Translations under genes and position numbers: made by a program
Notes under the pieces: generated by a model
What the model saw: only the letters and a program-made list of their open reading frames with translations
Database searches by the model: none
Told to the model about the DNA's origin: nothing
In this document: piece after piece, positions 1 to 8,446 of the stretch
Layout: each line of letters begins with the position of its first letter
Position numbering within the stretch: the first letter of the stretch is position 1
Origin: Mucilaginibacter sp.
Lineage (GTDB): Bacteria; Bacteroidota; Bacteroidia; Sphingobacteriales; Sphingobacteriaceae
Assembly: GCA_031292485.1 (NCBI GenBank)
Contig: JARLHA010000067.1
Span: 1-62,503 of the forward strand
DNA: 62,503 bases
Reading direction: 5' to 3'

Positions 1-172
1 CATATCAACAGAAAAGGGGTTATTGCTAACCTGTTTTGTGAACAAGCTCCCGATTTCCAAAATACGCAGCCAATTTTGTTGATAACCCTGTATTTTAATC
101 GTTTTTAGCCTAAATTTATACCTGAATAGTTACAAAATATCCACTGAGAAAATTCCAACCAAAGCTAAAACG

Positions 173-271
173 GAGCAATCGCGAATAATGCCGTGTGGTA
201 ATGTCTGTCGAAATGCCACGCGGCATGCAAAGTTCGCGATTGCATCCGCCAATGGGCGGATCGTAATGACA
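173..271. repeat. Dispersed palindromic (REP-like) repeat, copy 1
   Basis: The arms GCAATCGCGAA (175-185) and TTCGCGATTGC (233-243) are perfect reverse complements. Nested inside is a second dyad (TGCCGTGTGG against CCACGCGGCA), and the element ends in GTAATGACAA. The same outer arm and the same ATAATGACAAA or GTAATGACAAA ending recur at 5202-5314 and 8553-8645, so this is a dispersed family. The inner sequences differ between copies. No coding capacity is seen. Confidence 0.8.
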
Positions 272-333
272 AATATTTTCAATTTAATTTTTCTCGCTTT
301 AAATCAACAACTTACAAAATATTTCTTACAAAT

Positions 334-366
334 ACTAATTAATTAGTTGCAATCCTAATAAATTAG
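334..366. promoter_or_regulatory. Twin-dyad operator, probable BlaI-type repressor site
   Basis: ACTAATTAATTAGT (334-347) is a perfect 14-bp palindrome. CTAATAAATTAG (355-366) is a second dyad with the same half-sites. Their centres are 20 bp apart, about two helical turns, as expected for two repressor dimers on one face of DNA. The pair lies just upstream of the blaI-like start at 395. BlaI/MecI proteins are known to bind such dyads ahead of their own gene; that this one does so is inference. Confidence 0.7.
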
Positions 367-394
367 TATCACATTTGATTTTAAATTATATGTT

Positions 395-757
395 ATGCAA
401 AAACTGGCAAAAAGAGAAGAACAAATAATGCAGGCCTGCTGGCAACTGGAGAATGCGTTTATTAAAGAGATCATTAATGAAATGCCCGATCCCAAACCGC
501 ATTATAATACCATAGCCACTATGGTAAAGATTTTGGAGGATAAAGGTTTCCTGGCACATGAAAGTATTGGTAACGTTTTCCGCTATTATCCGGTCATATC
601 AAAAGACGCGTACCAGAAGCATGCCATGAACGATATTGTAAGCCAGTATTTTGATAATTCGTACCCAAACATGCTGATGTTTTTCGCCAAAGAACAAAAA
701 ATCTCCGACGAAGAATTAAATGAAATTATAAACCTCATTAAATCGCAAAAGAAATGA
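395..757 (+). CDS. BlaI/MecI/CopY-family transcriptional repressor
   Basis: This 120-residue winged-helix protein has the usual BlaI length. The DNA-binding part spans residues 1-75, with the family pattern of an 'EEQIM' first helix, the recognition region 'HYNTIATMVKILEDKGFL' and a wing ending 'FRYYPVIS'. The C-terminal 45 residues would form the dimerisation helices, which the paired peptidase cleaves in the family. The stop overlaps the next start (ATGA, 754-757), so the two genes are translationally coupled. Two dyads at 334-366 suggest autoregulation. In known systems the repressor is released when a membrane M56 peptidase senses a signal. The signal here need not be a beta-lactam, since no beta-lactamase is present and the linked genes are secreted repeat proteins. 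Confidence 0.93.
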   Translation: MQKLAKREEQIMQACWQLENAFIKEIINEMPDPKPHYNTIATMVKILEDKGFLAHESIGNVFRYYPVISKDAYQKHAMNDIVSQYFDNSYPNMLMFFAKEQKISDEELNEIINLIKSQKK

Positions 758-3456
758 TACCCTATATCCTGCACGTTGCACTGCTGATAACGGTTTGCCT
801 TTTGTTTTACAAGCTATTGCTGCAAAAGGAAACATTTTACCGTTTAAACCGCATCATCCTGGTTTTTTGCCTGGCGCTGTCGTTTATATTGCCGCTGATC
901 CCTATTCCGCAGCAATGGGCACTTCGGGCTCCGGCTAAACCAACCGAAGTGCAGGATCAACCTATAGTAGTTTCGCCTGCGGTTGCCAATGTACCGCAGA
1001 TCAACCCGGTAACAAACCCCGGCAAAACAAAACAAGCATCTGCTACTGCTACGCCGGTAACACCTGCCAAACCAGCGCCGGCCTCAGCCATACAACATAC
1101 TGCACAAACAACTGAACCATCCGTACCTGTAATACAAACCGTATTTAAATGGTTGTTTTATTTGTACTGGATAGGCGTAGCCGCTTTTGGCCTTAACCTT
1201 TTATTACAGGTGGTAGTATTGCTTTTCCAGGCCTATACCAAACCAGCTATCAGGGATGGAAAATTCCGTATTGTTGAACTGACAGGCGACAAAGCGCCCT
1301 GCTCTTTCGGCAATCATATTTTTATCAACCCCGAAAAATACGACTGGGAAACCTACAGCCAGATCTTACTGCACGAAAAGGTGCACATTGAACAGCGCCA
1401 CAGCTTTGATATCCTGGTTGCCGAGCTGATGCTGGTTTTGCAATGGTTTAACCCCTTTGCCTGGTTGTATCGTACCGAAGTTGAAAATAACCTTGAATTT
1501 TTAACGGACGATGCCGTATTAGGACACGAAGAAGTGGAACGTTCAAGCTACCAGATGAGCCTGCTTAAAGTATCGGCCCCTCACCTGTCGCTGGGCATCA
1601 CCACAAACTATAACCAGTCTCTTTTAAAAAGACGCATCATTATGATGAACGCCAAGCGCTCAAACATCCATATCATGTGGAAGTACTTCTTCCTGGTTCC
1701 GCTGCTGGGCATTTTGGCCTGCGCCTTAAACAGCCCTGCAGCTTACAGCGCGTCGGCCACTAATTCGACGGCCAATATAAAAGCATTGATTAAAGTTAAC
1801 CCGGTAGTTAAGCCGACCTTTAATTTCAATTTTAAAGAAGACCAAACCGAAGGCTTGTGGTTTGCCAATATCAAAAACGACAAGGTGCGCATGGAGTTTA
1901 AAAGCGATGATGACGAACATAACTGGTCGAGCAATGCGGATTTTAAACTGAGCGAGTTTTCAGCTATCCCAAGGGACAAAAAAGCGGAATTCACTATTAA
2001 ACGCGAACCCGGCACCATCCTGTTCAACGGCAAGTTTGATGGCAACGACGGTTACGGTCATTATAAATTCACTGCCGATCATCAGTTCAATACCTTCCTC
2101 GGCGAGCGTGGCATCACCGGTATTGAAGATGGTGATGACTTTGCGTTTTTTATGTTTAACATCAACAAAGAATACGTGGCAATGCTGGAGAATAACGGTT
2201 ACAAAGGCCTGTCAAAAAGCGACCTGATCTCGATGGGTGCGCTTAAGGTTGATGAGGCTTATATCCATTTCTGGAAAGAGTCGGGCTATACTCATCTTAC
2301 AGCCAACGAGCTGGTGGCCGGAAAAGCATTAGGCATAACCTCCGAATATGTTAACGAGATCCGCAAAGCGGGCTATACCCACGTTACCTTCGAGCAATTG
2401 CAAAGCTTTAAAGCAACAGGCGTTACAGCCAAATATATCGCAGGCCTGCACGGAGCTAATGTTAAACCCGGCAAAAAACATGATAATGGCCACAATAATG
2501 GCGATGATCATAATGATCATGACCCAATGTCCGCCGAAGATGTGGTTTCCGTAAAAGCGATGAACGTTGCCTCCACTTATATCAACGCTATCCAAAAAGC
2601 CGGTTATCCTGATATTACCTTGAATGAACTCACCAGCATGAAAGCTGTTGGCATTACCCCGCAATATATTGACGAATTAAAGCTTGCGGGTTATATAAAT
2701 GTCCCTGTTCACCAACTTATATCCCTTAAATCAGTGGGTGTCACCCCCGAATATGTAAAAAGTATGGCGGCAATAGGGTATAAAAACATCCCGGCAAATG
2801 AACTCACCAACATGAAGGCGGTTGGTGTAACAGCTGAGTTTGTGGCAGGTTTTAAAAATTCACGCTATACAAATATACCGGCCAACGGGTTGGTTTCTTT
2901 GAAATCAGTAGGCGCCACACCTGAATTTGCCAAAGGTTTTGCGAATCTTGGTTATAAAAATATCCCCGCACATCAGCTGGTGAGCTTGAAAGCCGTGGGC
3001 GTAACCCCCGAATATGTGCAAAGCCTTAAAGCCGCTGGTTATGATAATATTCCGGTTAATGACCTCGTTTCCATGCGGTCGCAGGGGATTAGCCCTGACT
3101 TTGCAAAAAGTTATGAAAGTGTGGGTTATAAAAATATTTCTATCCATCAATTAGTCACTCTTAAAGCTATGGGTATTAGCCCTGAGTACATTAAAAATTT
3201 CCAGGATGCAGGCTATAAAGATGTTTCCATAAATGAATATTCGGGATTAAAAGCCCTGGGTGTTACCCCGGATTTTATTGAAAGCTTTAAAAAAATTGGC
3301 TATCCTAATATATCTTTAAATGAAGCTACTTCGCTAAAGGCAACGGGCGTAACCCCCGATTATGTAGCAAAAATGCGTGAAAAAGGCTTTAAATCGCAGG
3401 ATCTTAATAAATACATCCAACTAAAAAACAATTTCGGCGACGACAACAATAAGTAA
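754..3456 (+). CDS. M56-family (BlaR1-like) membrane metallopeptidase with 29-residue repeat array
   Basis: Residues 1-325 form a BlaR1-type peptidase: membrane helices near 3-22, 33-50, 130-155 and 306-325, the zinc motif HEKVH at 207-211, and a downstream ligand region 'NLEFLTDD' with E248. Residues 50-125 are a Pro/Ala/Thr-rich linker. After the last helix comes a periplasmic domain that starts near 'LWFANIKNDKVRMEF', followed by about 14 helical repeats of 29 residues (consensus GVTPEYV..(6)..GYKNIP..(2)..L..LK). The array is interrupted near residues 575-592 by a His/Asp/Asn-rich loop. At 900 residues it is far longer than classical BlaR1. It lacks a penicillin-binding sensor domain, so the repeat region is the probable sensor. 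It likely cleaves the BlaI-type repressor encoded with a 4-bp overlap upstream. The ligand is unknown. Confidence 0.9.
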   Translation: MIPYILHVALLITVCLLFYKLLLQKETFYRLNRIILVFCLALSFILPLIPIPQQWALRAPAKPTEVQDQPIVVSPAVANVPQINPVTNPGKTKQASATATPVTPAKPAPASAIQHTAQTTEPSVPVIQTVFKWLFYLYWIGVAAFGLNLLLQVVVLLFQAYTKPAIRDGKFRIVELTGDKAPCSFGNHIFINPEKYDWETYSQILLHEKVHIEQRHSFDILVAELMLVLQWFNPFAWLYRTEVENNLEFLTDDAVLGHEEVERSSYQMSLLKVSAPHLSLGITTNYNQSLLKRRIIMMNAKRSNIHIMWKYFFLVPLLGILACALNSPAAYSASATNSTANIKALIKVNPVVKPTFNFNFKEDQTEGLWFANIKNDKVRMEFKSDDDEHNWSSNADFKLSEFSAIPRDKKAEFTIKREPGTILFNGKFDGNDGYGHYKFTADHQFNTFLGERGITGIEDGDDFAFFMFNINKEYVAMLENNGYKGLSKSDLISMGALKVDEAYIHFWKESGYTHLTANELVAGKALGITSEYVNEIRKAGYTHVTFEQLQSFKATGVTAKYIAGLHGANVKPGKKHDNGHNNGDDHNDHDPMSAEDVVSVKAMNVASTYINAIQKAGYPDITLNELTSMKAVGITPQYIDELKLAGYINVPVHQLISLKSVGVTPEYVKSMAAIGYKNIPANELTNMKAVGVTAEFVAGFKNSRYTNIPANGLVSLKSVGATPEFAKGFANLGYKNIPAHQLVSLKAVGVTPEYVQSLKAAGYDNIPVNDLVSMRSQGISPDFAKSYESVGYKNISIHQLVTLKAMGISPEYIKNFQDAGYKDVSINEYSGLKALGVTPDFIESFKKIGYPNISLNEATSLKATGVTPDYVAKMREKGFKSQDLNKYIQLKNNFGDDNNK

Positions 3457-3571
3457 ATAAGGAACCTGATTAATCGCTTTTGGCTTTGTAACAGCCTCGT
3501 TAATTATCCTTCAGTGGAATGCTATGCAAAAAAATTAATTAAAAAATTCACATAAACAATTGTAAATCAAT
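3457..3571. other. Intergenic gap between the sensor peptidase and first paralogue
   Basis: This 115-bp AT-rich gap has no convincing terminator and no exact TAnnTTTG box, so read-through from the blaI/M56 unit into the next gene is plausible. Confidence 0.4.
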
Positions 3572-5179
3572 ATGAAATCAAAAGAAGTAAATACAGGCAC
3601 CTGGAAGTATTTCTTCCTGCTGCCCCTGCTGGGAGCGCTTACCTGCCCTGCTTATAGCCAGGTAGTGGTAACGCCGGTTGTCAGCCCGGTTGTTGTAACG
3701 CCGGTTGTTACCCCCGTGGTAAGCCCGGTTGTTACCTCTGTCGTTACCTCCAATCTTAACTCAATAGCGAACGCCACTGTTAACCCTGTGGTTACGGCTA
3801 CCGTTAATGCAAATGTTAACCCTGTGGTTACGCCAATTATTAACGCAAATATTCATCCCATTATCAATGCAGAGGTTAACGCAATTGTTAATCCGGTGGT
3901 TAATGCTGAAGTAAATGCTGAGGTAAACGCCGACGTGAACATAGCAGATGGCGACAGAAGCGAAGGCAGCTGGTTTGCCGAAATAAAAGACGACAAGATC
4001 AGGATGGAATTCAGGGGCGACGACGATGAGCACAACTGGTCGGGCAGTTCGGATTTTTTGCTGAGTGATTTCCCTAACCTGCCAAAAGAAAAAAGTGAAT
4101 TTTCGTTAAGAAGGGAATCAGGAACGATGGTATTCAACGGTAAGTTTGATGGCGACCTGGGTTACGGCCATTATAAATTTACTGCCGATAAATCGTTTAG
4201 CGAGTTTTTAAAAAGCCAGGGCGTTGCCGATGTGGACGACCGCGATTCATTCTCTTACTTCATGGTCGACCTGAAAAAAACCTATGTTGAAATGGTTATC
4301 AGGAATGGTTTCAACGGCATTACCCGTAACCACCTGGTGGCTATGGCGGCACTTAAAGTTGACGAGCCCTACATCAAAATGTGGAAAGCGAACGGCTTTA
4401 ACGAAATCACGCCCAATAACCTGGTAGCCGGTAAATCTATGCATATTACGGAAGCTTATATCCAGGAGATCCGCAATGCCGGGTATAAAGACATCAGCTT
4501 TAACCAGCTCATCGCTTTTAAATCGCAGGAGATCACCGGCGAGTATATAAAAAGCCTCCGTAAAGAAAAAAATGGCAGCGGCGAAGAAGAGTTGCCCCCT
4601 GCGCACCAGGTAGTTGCCTTTAAATCGATGCATATTGACGCAGCGTATGTCAACTCATTCAAGGCAGTAGGTTATGATAACATCCCCTACAGTCAGCTAA
4701 CCGCCATGAAATCCATGGAAATTACCCCCGAATTCGTAAAAGGCTTTATGGAACTGGGTTATAAAGATATTCCCGCGCATGACCTTATCGCATTGAAATC
4801 TATGAACGTAGATGCCGCTTATATCAAAAACTTTGAAGCAGCGGGCTTTAAAAACATTGCCGTTCACGACCTGGTGGCCCTCAAATCGCAAAACATCACC
4901 CCCGAATACATTAAAGGCTTTGAAGACCTCGGTTATAAGGACATCCAGATGCACAACATGATCTCTTTAAAATCAATGAATATAACTCCGGATTATGTTA
5001 ACGGATTTAAAAAGCTCGGCTTTACCGATATTCCTTTAAATGAACTGCCTGCATTAAAATCAACCGGCGTAACGCCCGAATATGTGGCTGCCATGCGTGA
5101 AAAAGGATTCAAATCGGATAATTTAAGGAAGTACATCCAGTTGAAAAGTTCTTTTGGGGAGGATGAGAAGGATAAATAG
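3572..5179 (+). CDS. Secreted paralogue of the sensor's periplasmic region, 29-residue repeats
   Basis: This 535-residue protein has no peptidase domain. Its N-terminus 'TWKYFFLLPLLGALTC' closely matches the last membrane helix of the upstream M56 protein ('MWKYFFLVPLLGILAC') and serves as a signal peptide, probably cut after the Ala/Ser-Gln near residue 30. Residues 31-125 are a low-complexity Val/Pro/Thr/Asn tract of repeating NPVV and NAEVN-like units. From about 130 the protein follows the M56 protein domain by domain: the 'SWFAEIKDDKIRMEF' region, the 'RESGT..F.GKFDG..GYGHYKF' block, then helical 29-residue repeats ending with the shared 'MREKGFKS' cap. It looks like a tandem duplication of the 3' part of the sensor gene. 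Its role is unknown; a decoy, ligand or scaffold for the sensor is speculation. Confidence 0.85.
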   Translation: MKSKEVNTGTWKYFFLLPLLGALTCPAYSQVVVTPVVSPVVVTPVVTPVVSPVVTSVVTSNLNSIANATVNPVVTATVNANVNPVVTPIINANIHPIINAEVNAIVNPVVNAEVNAEVNADVNIADGDRSEGSWFAEIKDDKIRMEFRGDDDEHNWSGSSDFLLSDFPNLPKEKSEFSLRRESGTMVFNGKFDGDLGYGHYKFTADKSFSEFLKSQGVADVDDRDSFSYFMVDLKKTYVEMVIRNGFNGITRNHLVAMAALKVDEPYIKMWKANGFNEITPNNLVAGKSMHITEAYIQEIRNAGYKDISFNQLIAFKSQEITGEYIKSLRKEKNGSGEEELPPAHQVVAFKSMHIDAAYVNSFKAVGYDNIPYSQLTAMKSMEITPEFVKGFMELGYKDIPAHDLIALKSMNVDAAYIKNFEAAGFKNIAVHDLVALKSQNITPEYIKGFEDLGYKDIQMHNMISLKSMNITPDYVNGFKKLGFTDIPLNELPALKSTGVTPEYVAAMREKGFKSDNLRKYIQLKSSFGEDEKDK

Positions 5180-5201
5180 GTGATTGGAATAATAAAAACC
5201 A

Positions 5202-5314
5202 TGTCATTGCGAGGTACGAAGCAATCGCGAACTATGACTTTCGGTAATAGCGCATGGAAATTCACCGGCGGTAATGCAATGTTCGCGATTGCCGCGCTGC
5301 GCTTATAATGACAA
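5202..5314. repeat. Dispersed palindromic (REP-like) repeat, copy 2
   Basis: This is the longest copy. The left arm TGTCATTGCGAGG...GCAATCGCGAAC starts at 5202 and the right arm GTTCGCGATTGC...TATAATGACA ends at 5313-5314. The outer TGTCAT/ATGACA and the inner GCAATCGCGAAC/GTTCGCGATTGC segments pair perfectly. It sits between the two secreted repeat-protein genes, and the upstream in-frame ATG at 5308 of the next gene lies inside it. Confidence 0.85.
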
Positions 5315-5343
5315 ATTTTAAACTTCTTTATAAAATTAGAATC

Positions 5344-6414
5344 ATGAAAAAAATATTAATTATATGCTCTTGTATCGCATTGCTTTTTGCAATGCGGGCA
5401 TCGGCGCAGCAAAAAGTAAAGGTTAAAAGTATCCATCGCCATAATGAAGGCTGGTCGAATTTTGGCGGAAGCCACGTGCCCGGCACCTGGGTTGCGTATA
5501 TCGAAGATGAAAAAGTCCATATAGATTTTACGGGTGAGGACTGGAACACCGGTCGTTCATTTTTATTATCAGAACTGGGCACGCTGCCTGAAGGTAATGA
5601 AGGGACCTTTAAAGTAACCCGCGAATCGGGCACAGTAACCTTTAAGGGTGAATTTGAAGGTGGCAAAGGCAGGGGATTTTATTCCTTTGCTGAAAATCCC
5701 ACATTTAAAAGTTACCTGGAGCAAAAAGGTTATTCGGCGCTCGATAAGCAATTGATGCTGGATATTTTCTTTACGGATATCAATAAAGGTTATTTCGATT
5801 TTTTGAAGGAGAACGGCTATGCAAGTGTCAACAACGAAAACTTAAAAGACCTTGCCCAGCAGGACCTGAACCGTAAAGTAATGGAAGACTATTTCGGCTT
5901 GTTTAAATCCGAAAGCTGGGGCCATCCCCCACTCGATAAAATTGTGGAGCTAAGGGAACACGGTGTAAACGCCCGTTTTGTAAACAGCTTTCGTACAATG
6001 GGCTTTAAACAAAACATCCCGTTGGATAAGGCACTTGAATTACGCGATCATGGCGTTACCCCTGAGTTTATTACCAGCATCCAAAAAATGGGGTACGAAA
6101 AAATAACGCTCGACCGCGCTACTGAATTACGTGATCACGGTGTAAACCCCGAATTTATTCACAGCATCCAGGATATGGGATATAAGGACATCACCCTTGA
6201 AAAAGCCCAGGAACTGCGCGATCATGGCGTAAACCCCGAATTTATCCGGAGTATCAGCGAATTAGGCTTTAAGAACCTTACCCTTGATAAGGCCCGGGAA
6301 CTGCGCGACCATGGCGTTAATGCCGAATTCATCAGAAAGGCACGTGGCAAAGGCGTTAAAGTTGAAACCCTGGATGATTATATCAGGCTGAAAGATACAG
6401 GCTTTAACGATTAA
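5344..6414 (+). CDS. Second secreted paralogue with 29-residue repeats
   Basis: The start at 5344 is preferred over the in-frame ATG at 5308: it begins a textbook signal peptide (MKKILIICSCIALLF..ASAQ), and 5308 lies in a dispersed repeat. The mature part repeats the family architecture. A beta-rich domain ('GTWVAYIEDEKVHIDF' ... 'RESGT..F.GEF.GG.GRG.YSF') is followed by about five helical repeats of 29 residues with consensus ELRDHGVNPEFI..I..GYK.ITLDKA. The repeats differ in sequence from those of the two upstream proteins but keep the length and the GV-PEF/GY pattern. No catalytic motif is visible. The position as third gene after blaI and the M56 peptidase suggests a functional link, which is inference. 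Confidence 0.82.
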   Translation: MKKILIICSCIALLFAMRASAQQKVKVKSIHRHNEGWSNFGGSHVPGTWVAYIEDEKVHIDFTGEDWNTGRSFLLSELGTLPEGNEGTFKVTRESGTVTFKGEFEGGKGRGFYSFAENPTFKSYLEQKGYSALDKQLMLDIFFTDINKGYFDFLKENGYASVNNENLKDLAQQDLNRKVMEDYFGLFKSESWGHPPLDKIVELREHGVNARFVNSFRTMGFKQNIPLDKALELRDHGVTPEFITSIQKMGYEKITLDRATELRDHGVNPEFIHSIQDMGYKDITLEKAQELRDHGVNPEFIRSISELGFKNLTLDKARELRDHGVNAEFIRKARGKGVKVETLDDYIRLKDTGFND

Positions 6415-6420
6415 TATTCG

Positions 6421-6495
6421 TCTGAACTAAGATCTTTCGTTAGCAATCTATTTTTCAATGGAACTCAAGAACGCTGCGCAGTTCGTAGGATTTTT
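6421..6495. repeat. Dispersed intergenic repeat, copy A
   Basis: About 75 bp starting TCTGAACTAAGAT and ending GTAGGATTTTT recur with few changes at 18925-19000. Both copies carry TCGTTAGCAAT, AATGGAACTCAAG and a GCTGCGC segment, and both are followed by AT-rich 'GGATT' stretches. They lie between genes and encode nothing obvious. The remainder of the gap to 6664 shows no other feature. Confidence 0.7.
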
Positions 6496-6664
6496 CACTT
6501 ATTGTTTGTTTTTTATGGTGTTAAAGAGGGCTTCGCCGTTAAAGGATTTTAGGATTTTAATGTAATAAATCAGTTTATAGTTTTTGATGCGCCCTGACCT
6601 ACAATGCGTCTCTTTTTTTTATTTCAAATCGATCCGTCGCAAAACCAATGACTAATGCCCAACC

Positions 6665-7687
6665 CTACCCCTCATGTTCCATTTCGTAATAGTCTTTTTC
6701 GAATTCTACTTCTTTTGCTTGCGGCTCCAGAATACCCCTGCAAATTTTGGCGATATTGGCAGCAGACGCGCCGCCATTTTGTATTGGGGCCAACCGTTTT
6801 AACTCGTCAAGGTTAAAATAGGAATGTACCTTTTTACCTAAGGCTAAACCAACGTATACTACTGTTGAATATTGGGTAATCAGTTCGCAGCAATTGGCAA
6901 TCATTTGGTTAGTATTGCCGCTCCGGTAGATCAGCGTACCCTCCGGAGCATATTTTCGGATCTCAGCTTCAGCCCTTTCAAATTTCTCATTGGGATGAAG
7001 CTTAAAAAGCAAGCGGCGGCCGTCAGCAATTTCAACCGCCTTTTTTATAAACGCGGCCCGGTTCTCATACCTGAAAGTTTCGCGCATATCCGTAGTAGCC
7101 ACCATCACATAGTCACGGTACGGGAAATCATTATCCTTAAACTGGGCTATGTTATCGTAATTAGGAATGCCTGTTACCACTATCTTACCGGCATCTGTAC
7201 CAAGCCTGGTAAACTGCTCTTTGTAACCTTCGGAGCCGGCACAATATACGTCACAAATATTGGAAGTACCGTTTAACGAGGTCCCGCCGCTAAAGCCCGG
7301 CGAAAGCTTTAATGCCTTAACTATTTTACTCAATAAAGTGTATTTATCAGTCATGCCCTCCTGTACCCAAACAATTTTATTTTTCCGCATCCTTTGTGGA
7401 ATGTGCAGGTCCGAACAGTAAACTATTAAATCGTATTGGTTCTTTTTGGCCTGATAATCAATTTGCAAGCCGTTATCTCTGAGGTATTTTTCAGAATTTT
7501 CTTTAAACTGGCCCGAAAATATGGTACCCTTAAACAAGGGAGTATTTTTCATCAGGAAATTGGCCCACTTCAAATCAGTAAAAAACTGGCTGAACCAGCA
7601 GTCATATTCATCCAGTTGCCGCGCTATCTGGTGCATCTGCCATGTTTGGTTCATTGAACCGGTGATAAACAGTACCTTTTTTCTCAT
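6665..7687 (-). CDS. GT-B-fold glycosyltransferase/epimerase-like protein
   Basis: This 340-residue soluble protein resembles the two-Rossmann GT-B enzymes related to CDP-glycerol glycerophosphotransferases and UDP-GlcNAc 2-epimerases. The N-terminal half opens with 'KKVLFITGSMNQTWQMHQIA'. The C-terminal half has 'LLFKLHPNEKFERAEAEI' and 'QYSTVVYVGLALGKKV', the usual nucleotide-sugar side motifs of this fold (His in KLHP, Ser/Thr in the last motif). No membrane segment or signal peptide is seen, so a cytoplasmic or membrane-associated role in surface glycan synthesis is likely. It stands alone, with hundreds of bases of non-coding sequence on both sides. Substrate is not assignable. Confidence 0.6.
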   Translation of the reverse strand: MRKKVLFITGSMNQTWQMHQIARQLDEYDCWFSQFFTDLKWANFLMKNTPLFKGTIFSGQFKENSEKYLRDNGLQIDYQAKKNQYDLIVYCSDLHIPQRMRKNKIVWVQEGMTDKYTLLSKIVKALKLSPGFSGGTSLNGTSNICDVYCAGSEGYKEQFTRLGTDAGKIVVTGIPNYDNIAQFKDNDFPYRDYVMVATTDMRETFRYENRAAFIKKAVEIADGRRLLFKLHPNEKFERAEAEIRKYAPEGTLIYRSGNTNQMIANCCELITQYSTVVYVGLALGKKVHSYFNLDELKRLAPIQNGGASAANIAKICRGILEPQAKEVEFEKDYYEMEHEG

Positions 7688-8023
7688 AGGGTAACATTAA
7701 GATAATATTAAATATGCAACCCGATATTAAAATTGCTATATTTTAATTAAATACGAAAATAAAATATTGCTGATTAAAACAACCTCACCCAATTGTAAAA
7801 ATCTACCATTTGACTAAAATAGTACACAGGTCAACAATCCGTCGGGGCTAACCGCTTTTTCTTAGCGGGCCCCAAAAATATTTTGCTTGATATAATGTCT
7901 AAGCGAAATAAAAATAATTCAGGTTTCAGTGATCTTTGCGAAATCCTTAGTGCTCCTTGTGGTTAAAATTTGACCACAAAGAACACCTTGGGTTTCACAA
8001 AGGACGCTAAGATTTTTTAAGGA
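7688..8023. repeat. Intergenic region with a long imperfect hairpin
   Basis: Arms at about 7934-7964 and 7973-8003 form an imperfect stem of roughly 30 bp: CTTTGCGAAATCC...CTTGTGGTT against GACCACAAAG...TTTCACAAAGG. The rest (7688-7930) is AT-rich with no gene. The hairpin lies just downstream of the small heat-shock gene on the minus strand and could act as its transcript end, but it has no clear T-tract. Confidence 0.6.
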
Positions 8024-8446
8024 TTAATTAACAGGGATTTCCTGCGATGGTTTCTGCGCTTCAGCATTTTTGGGTAAGGTGATGATGAGCACACCATCTT
8101 CCTGCTTCGCGCTGATGGCTGCAACATCCACCTGGCCGTTTAAGTTCAGCATCCTTTCAAATGATTTGATCGGGTATTCCTGTTTGCTGAAGTTCGGCAG
8201 GTTTTCTTCATCAACCGTACGTGTTCCGCTGATGTATAAAATATCATCCTGTACCGATAGCTTAATATTTTCCTTGGCATAGCCAGGAGCATAAACATAA
8301 ACCTCAAAATTGGTTTCGTTATCCGCAATGTTTATCGGCAGGTTATATTTTGGCCGGCGAAAGTGCCCGCCCCTGAAATGGCCGTGTTTTCCAAATGCAG
8401 GGCCGCAACCTTGTGCGCCCCCTGCTGAATTATAATTTCTAAACAT
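8024..8446 (-). CDS. Hsp20/alpha-crystallin small heat-shock protein
   Basis: This 140-residue protein has a Gly/His/Arg-rich N-terminal arm (about residues 1-35) and then an alpha-crystallin domain starting 'YNLPINIADNETNFEVYVYAPG' in outline. The conserved 'YAPGYAKENIKLSVQDDIL' strand region and a final 'GVLIITLPK' strand are the family hallmarks. The C-terminal tail carries 'SQEIPVN', with an I-x-V motif that caps neighbouring subunits in these oligomers. It is an ATP-independent holdase. No heat-shock operator (CIRCE) is visible upstream. Confidence 0.93.
   Translation of the reverse strand: MFRNYNSAGGAQGCGPAFGKHGHFRGGHFRRPKYNLPINIADNETNFEVYVYAPGYAKENIKLSVQDDILYISGTRTVDEENLPNFSKQEYPIKSFERMLNLNGQVDVAAISAKQEDGVLIITLPKNAEAQKPSQEIPVN

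Larger units (their letters stand above)
1..394. other. Intergenic region upstream of the blaI-like gene
   Basis: No gene is visible here. The stretch holds one copy of a dispersed palindromic repeat (about 173-271) and, close to the downstream gene, two dyads that look like a repressor operator (334-366). The first 120 bases are AT-rich with no recognisable signal; what lies to the left of the window is unknown. Confidence 0.6.

Noticed and set aside
2530..3440. Regular 87-bp DNA repeats, at first sight like a CRISPR or satellite array
   Set aside because: The repeats are diverged, stay in frame and translate to a coherent 29-residue protein repeat; there are no constant repeats with unique spacers and no cas genes.
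395..3456. Beta-lactam resistance regulon
   Set aside because: The BlaI/M56 pair resembles BlaI/BlaR1, but there is no beta-lactamase gene and the sensor lacks the penicillin-binding domain.
5308..5343. Upstream ATG of the second secreted paralogue
   Set aside because: It sits in the end of a dispersed repeat and would put twelve charged or polar residues ahead of a complete signal peptide.
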